A DNA stretch of 64,000 nucleotides from an uncultured Ruminococcus sp. (GTDB taxonomy: Bacteria; Bacillota; Clostridia; Oscillospirales; Ruminococcaceae). Every line of letters starts with the position of its first letter. Within the stretch, counting starts at the first letter, position 1. Below the pieces are notes generated by a model that ran no database searches, had not been told where the DNA came from, and worked only from the letters and a program-made list of their open reading frames with translations. The position numbers and the translations under genes are program-made. Positions 61,465 through 64,000 of this stretch are shown in pieces. The stretch spans positions 1 through 64,000 of the forward strand of contig CAMKMD010000012.1 in NCBI GenBank assembly GCA_946413815.1. The letters are read 5' to 3'.

Positions 61465-63516
61465 TTATTTATGAATCCACTTTGAAGTCATTGAATCCTG
61501 GAAAGGATCGTAGTTCTTCTGCTCAGCAAATACTGAAGTCTGAAGATCAGCAAGATCCATAGTAGGAGCGATACCATAAACATGATAATCGAAATACTGG
61601 ATCATCTTTTCAACGTCCTCTGCTATAACTGCGTGGCCCTCCTTATGGATATTGATCGCAACGTGGTCGCTGAGTCCGACAAAATCGAATATCGGCTTCA
61701 TACCGCAATATGCCATCCATACAGAAGGAGCATTAACCCAGTCCTCGCTCTGGCATGAACCAATGATAAAGAGGTATCTGTCAGGATCGCAGCAGAGTGC
61801 TCCAAGCATATGCTGATCCATCGGGAACTTGTTAACATCTCTAAATTCCATGAACTTTCCGTTGAACCAGCCCTGCTCGCCTGAAGCCTGTAAGCTTCCG
61901 AGAGGCTCGTTTTCGGAATATGTATAGGAAGCAGAACCGCCTCTGGATGTGAAGTTATATGTCTTGCCGACTGAAGAATAACGATAAAGTGCAAGTCCGC
62001 CTGCACCAGAGCAGGAAGGAGCGCACATCTTGATACGTGTCTCAAATGCGCCGCAAACAGCAGCTGCCTTACCGTATCTTGAAACGCCGGTTACAATTGA
62101 GCTGTCAGGATTGATATTCAGCTCTTCAGCAGCTCCTGCATAGAGAGCATCAAGAGTTCTGCTGATACCCCACGACCAGGCCATAAGATCTCCTGTCTGA
62201 GTGTCAAAGCTGTTTCCATAAGGATACAGATCGTAGAACGCACCCTTGTGCTGGTTATTATCCTGAGCAGTACCCGGAGCTGAGAACATTCCGTCAGAAT
62301 CATATGTAATAACCGCATATCCCTTAGAAGTAGCAGTACTTTCGGAAATGCCCTTGTGCATACCTAAGATGACAGGAGCTCCGCCCTCATGACGAACAGA
62401 CGTAGGCTTGTTTATGACCATAGTGAATGATGCAGTCTTGCCAGTGCTCTTACGCTTTACAGTTATGGTCATTTTATTTCCGTTTATCTTGTATGAGGTC
62501 TCGTCATCAGAACCATCGATCCATTTACCGTACATATAATACTCATACATACAGCTGACCTCAGACTGACGTCTCCACCAGTCTTCCTCTGTATCCACTG
62601 TAGATCCATCCATGAATACAAACGGGTCCGGGATATCCTTTGAGGAAGGAAGTGAGTTTACTGCCGGGAAATTATAAGATTTCTCAAAATCGTGTCTTGC
62701 TTCAGATCCGCCGCCCGGGTTTTCAACCGGAGGAAATTCAACTATCTTTCCAAGTACGAAATCAGAGAGATAAGCTATATCAGATTCGTTTATCTGCTTA
62801 TCACCGTTAATATCAGCCAGTTTCATCTGTGCAGTAGTAACATCCGATGAAACTGCGAGCTGTCTGATCCTTATCATGTCAAACGTATCAATAAAACCAT
62901 CTCCGTTGACATCACCGACGATCTTCTTTGCCGGCGTAGGAGTAACCGGTGCAGAGACTGCTGCTGAAGCTGAACCTGTAACGATTACATCATCAACATA
63001 AAAATCAGAAGTCGAATCAACTGTTTCAATGTAGAACTGAAGGTCAGTTGCACCTGCCGGTATCTTGTAGGAAGCATTGGAAAGCTTTGTCCACGCTCCT
63101 TTTGCTGCGATGCCTTCCACTATTGCATCGTAACTTACAGAACCGCCGGAGCTGTACTGAAGCGACAGCTTAAACGATTCACTCTGTGAGGTACCATTAG
63201 GCATTACATAAGCTTCAAAGCCATATGTGTTTCCTGAGCTGAATTCAGTGCCGAGGTCAATTACAGCACCATTCCATGCAGATGCCCTCTTACTTACAAA
63301 CAACGAGGATGATCCTCCATTCGAAGAATCTGAGCTTACCGCTACAGCCGCAGATCCTCTTCCCGACCAACCGGATAATCCGCTTTCAAAATCACAGCTG
63401 ATCAGTTTCTTTGTTTCTTCCTCTGCACCGATTTCCCAACTTGCCGGTACAGAACTGCCTGCGCTTACTGAGAGAAAAGCCGCAAGGCACACTGAAATAA
63501 TTTTTTTCTTGTCCAT
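61465..63516 (-). CDS. Secreted CBM22-dockerin-CE15 glucuronoyl esterase
   Basis: 683 aa. Signal peptide (1-31), then a CBM22-like xylan-binding domain (~33-180: CDFESGLSGWSGRG, DFYVDDVIVTG). A dockerin (~195-258) has calcium loops GDVNGDGFIDTFDMIRIRQL and ADINGDKQINESDIAYL. The C-terminal CE15 domain (~275-683) has the nucleophile Ser ~475 in TGVSRYGKAAAVCGAFE and the catalytic His near 625 in HKEGHAVIAEDVEKM. CE15 enzymes cut ester links between lignin and glucuronoxylan. The dockerin would dock the enzyme in a cellulosome. GGAGGG precedes the ATG. It is transcribed alone. Confidence 0.94.
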   Translation of the reverse strand: MDKKKIISVCLAAFLSVSAGSSVPASWEIGAEEETKKLISCDFESGLSGWSGRGSAAVAVSSDSSNGGSSSLFVSKRASAWNGAVIDLGTEFSSGNTYGFEAYVMPNGTSQSESFKLSLQYSSGGSVSYDAIVEGIAAKGAWTKLSNASYKIPAGATDLQFYIETVDSTSDFYVDDVIVTGSASAAVSAPVTPTPAKKIVGDVNGDGFIDTFDMIRIRQLAVSSDVTTAQMKLADINGDKQINESDIAYLSDFVLGKIVEFPPVENPGGGSEARHDFEKSYNFPAVNSLPSSKDIPDPFVFMDGSTVDTEEDWWRRQSEVSCMYEYYMYGKWIDGSDDETSYKINGNKMTITVKRKSTGKTASFTMVINKPTSVRHEGGAPVILGMHKGISESTATSKGYAVITYDSDGMFSAPGTAQDNNQHKGAFYDLYPYGNSFDTQTGDLMAWSWGISRTLDALYAGAAEELNINPDSSIVTGVSRYGKAAAVCGAFETRIKMCAPSCSGAGGLALYRYSSVGKTYNFTSRGGSASYTYSENEPLGSLQASGEQGWFNGKFMEFRDVNKFPMDQHMLGALCCDPDRYLFIIGSCQSEDWVNAPSVWMAYCGMKPIFDFVGLSDHVAINIHKEGHAVIAEDVEKMIQYFDYHVYGIAPTMDLADLQTSVFAEQKNYDPFQDSMTSKWIHK

Positions 63517-63644
63517 ATTTCCCTCCGAATAGATTATAGATTATTTTTGTTTATTTATATATAATATTTCTTCCCTCCTTTATGTATCTCCCTCTGATAC
63601 GAATTTAAATTTAATAAAATCATCATTTGTTCGTTCCTTCTTTT

Positions 63645-63673
63645 AATATACATGATAACTGTTAATATGTAAA
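63645..63673 (-). promoter_or_regulatory. Promoter of the CE15 gene
   Basis: TTTACA (63668-63673), 17 bp, TATATT (63645-63650) on the minus strand, giving a ~120-nt leader. Confidence 0.65.
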
Positions 63674-63838
63674 GATGTTGTGAACAAAATCGCAAGTATT
63701 GGTTTATATTTACTGATTTACAGCAATAATCGGTCACTTGATATCACACATCTGATATTTTTTGATGTAATACATCATTATTTGTTTATTAATTGTTTTG
63801 ATCGAATATACAGTTAGTTAACCAAAAGTGCATAAAAT

Positions 63839-63865
63839 AAAGCCCGGAATCATTATCCGGACTTT
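63839..63865 (-). terminator. Terminator of the partial gene at the window end
   Basis: AAAGTCCGGA / TCCGGGCTTT stem (one mismatch) followed on the minus strand by ATTTTATG, 10 nt after the stop codon. Confidence 0.75.
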
Positions 63866-63875
63866 AATTATATTA

Positions 63876-64000
63876 TCAGTTTCTGATTCGGAAGGACTTT
63901 GGAGCAAATCTGTAAACCAACAGGCAAGCTATTACACAATACAACAGACTGAATATAATAGTGATCAGTCCGAAGATATGAGTCGGGAATCTGCATTGCA
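63876..64000 (-). CDS. C-terminal end of a membrane protein (cut by window edge)
   Basis: The minus strand enters with an open frame ending at TGA 63876-63878. It encodes about 40 residues with a membrane helix (FGLITIIFSLLYCVIACLLV) and a short basic tail (YRFAPKSFRIRN). A terminator follows. The family cannot be told from this end. Confidence 0.5.
   Translation of the reverse strand, partial: QCRFPTHIFGLITIIFSLLYCVIACLLVYRFAPKSFRIRN

Larger units (their letters stand above)
63517..63875. other. Intergenic region upstream of the CE15 gene
   Basis: No gene is seen. It contains a 120-nt leader and promoter for the CE15 gene at 63645-63673, and beyond it AT-rich DNA with GATATCACACATCTGATAT at 63739 and short ATGTAATACATCAT-type repeats that could bind a regulator. 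The terminator of the last gene lies at 63839-63865. Confidence 0.5.

Noticed and set aside
1..64000. CRISPR arrays, prophage genes, biosynthetic gene clusters, toxin-antitoxin pairs
   Set aside because: No regularly spaced repeats, no phage structural or integrase-excisionase modules (the single tyrosine recombinase stands alone), no NRPS/PKS/RiPP genes and no convincing toxin-antitoxin pair were seen.

Overview
The window reads as chromosomal DNA of a fibre-degrading, cellulosome-forming Firmicute close to Ruminococcus sensu stricto (R. albus / R. flavefaciens / R. champanellensis group, Oscillospiraceae). The basis is four secreted proteins with dockerin modules (one frameshifted), BspA-type leucine-rich surface proteins, a CBM22-dockerin-CE15 glucuronoyl esterase, Clostridia-style housekeeping clusters (dgt-dnaG-rpoD, hprK-murB-rapZ-whiA), moderate GC, and strong AGGAGG ribosome sites with TTGACA-17-TATAAT promoters. 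Species is inferred; no 16S gene is present.

Layout. 1-750: decayed edge with the start of an IS66-type tnpA and a broken hsdM remnant. 893-6207: two BspA-like LRR proteins, the first large, secreted and dockerin-tagged. 6258-7690: a PhzF stub, an unknown gene, a doubtful small ORF and several strong hairpins. 7687-12478: rpmE, yigZ, dgt, dnaG, rpoD. 12628-17059: MATE transporter, Gfo/Idh oxidoreductase, GNAT, Spx/ArsC-like protein and a tyrosine recombinase. 17208-25347: a polyamine cluster (speD, arginine decarboxylase, speE, agmatinase, two DUF3592 membrane proteins, carboxynorspermidine synthase, nspC, then copZ-like), preceded by a ~300-nt leader that ends in an intrinsic terminator directly before the speD ribosome site. 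25373-32905: C39-like peptidase, dnaE, whiA, rapZ, murB, hprK. 32966-37073: rpe, a reduced Rnf-like trio (D, E, A) and a membrane-anchored DUF4015 protein. 37364-40425 (+): rpsO, pnp, superoxide-reductase-like protein. 40495-47752 (-): radical SAM protein, a BspA/dockerin protein with a frameshift, pyrB fused to a PyrI-type zinc domain, an HD protein and asnB. 47980-55159 (+): MoxR, DUF58, TgpA-like transglutaminase, HdeD-like protein, and a dockerin-transglutaminase. 55361-64000 (-): tmRNA, smpB, tRNA-Leu, a NarL-type two-component pair, a 779-aa membrane protein, the CE15 esterase and the end of a further membrane protein.

How parts work together. The polyamine genes encode arginine -> agmatine -> putrescine and both known routes from putrescine to spermidine (SpeD/SpeE and the carboxyspermidine route). 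tmRNA and SmpB form the trans-translation pair. MoxR-DUF58-TgpA is a common envelope operon, here followed by a second, secreted transglutaminase-like protein. The dockerin proteins would be displayed on a cohesin scaffold encoded elsewhere. The observations most worth following are the speD leader, the Rnf trio that has lost most redox-cofactor ligands and its partner subunits, the PyrB-zinc-domain fusion, the superoxide-reductase-like protein without center I cysteines, the pnp leader stem, and the frameshifted dockerin.
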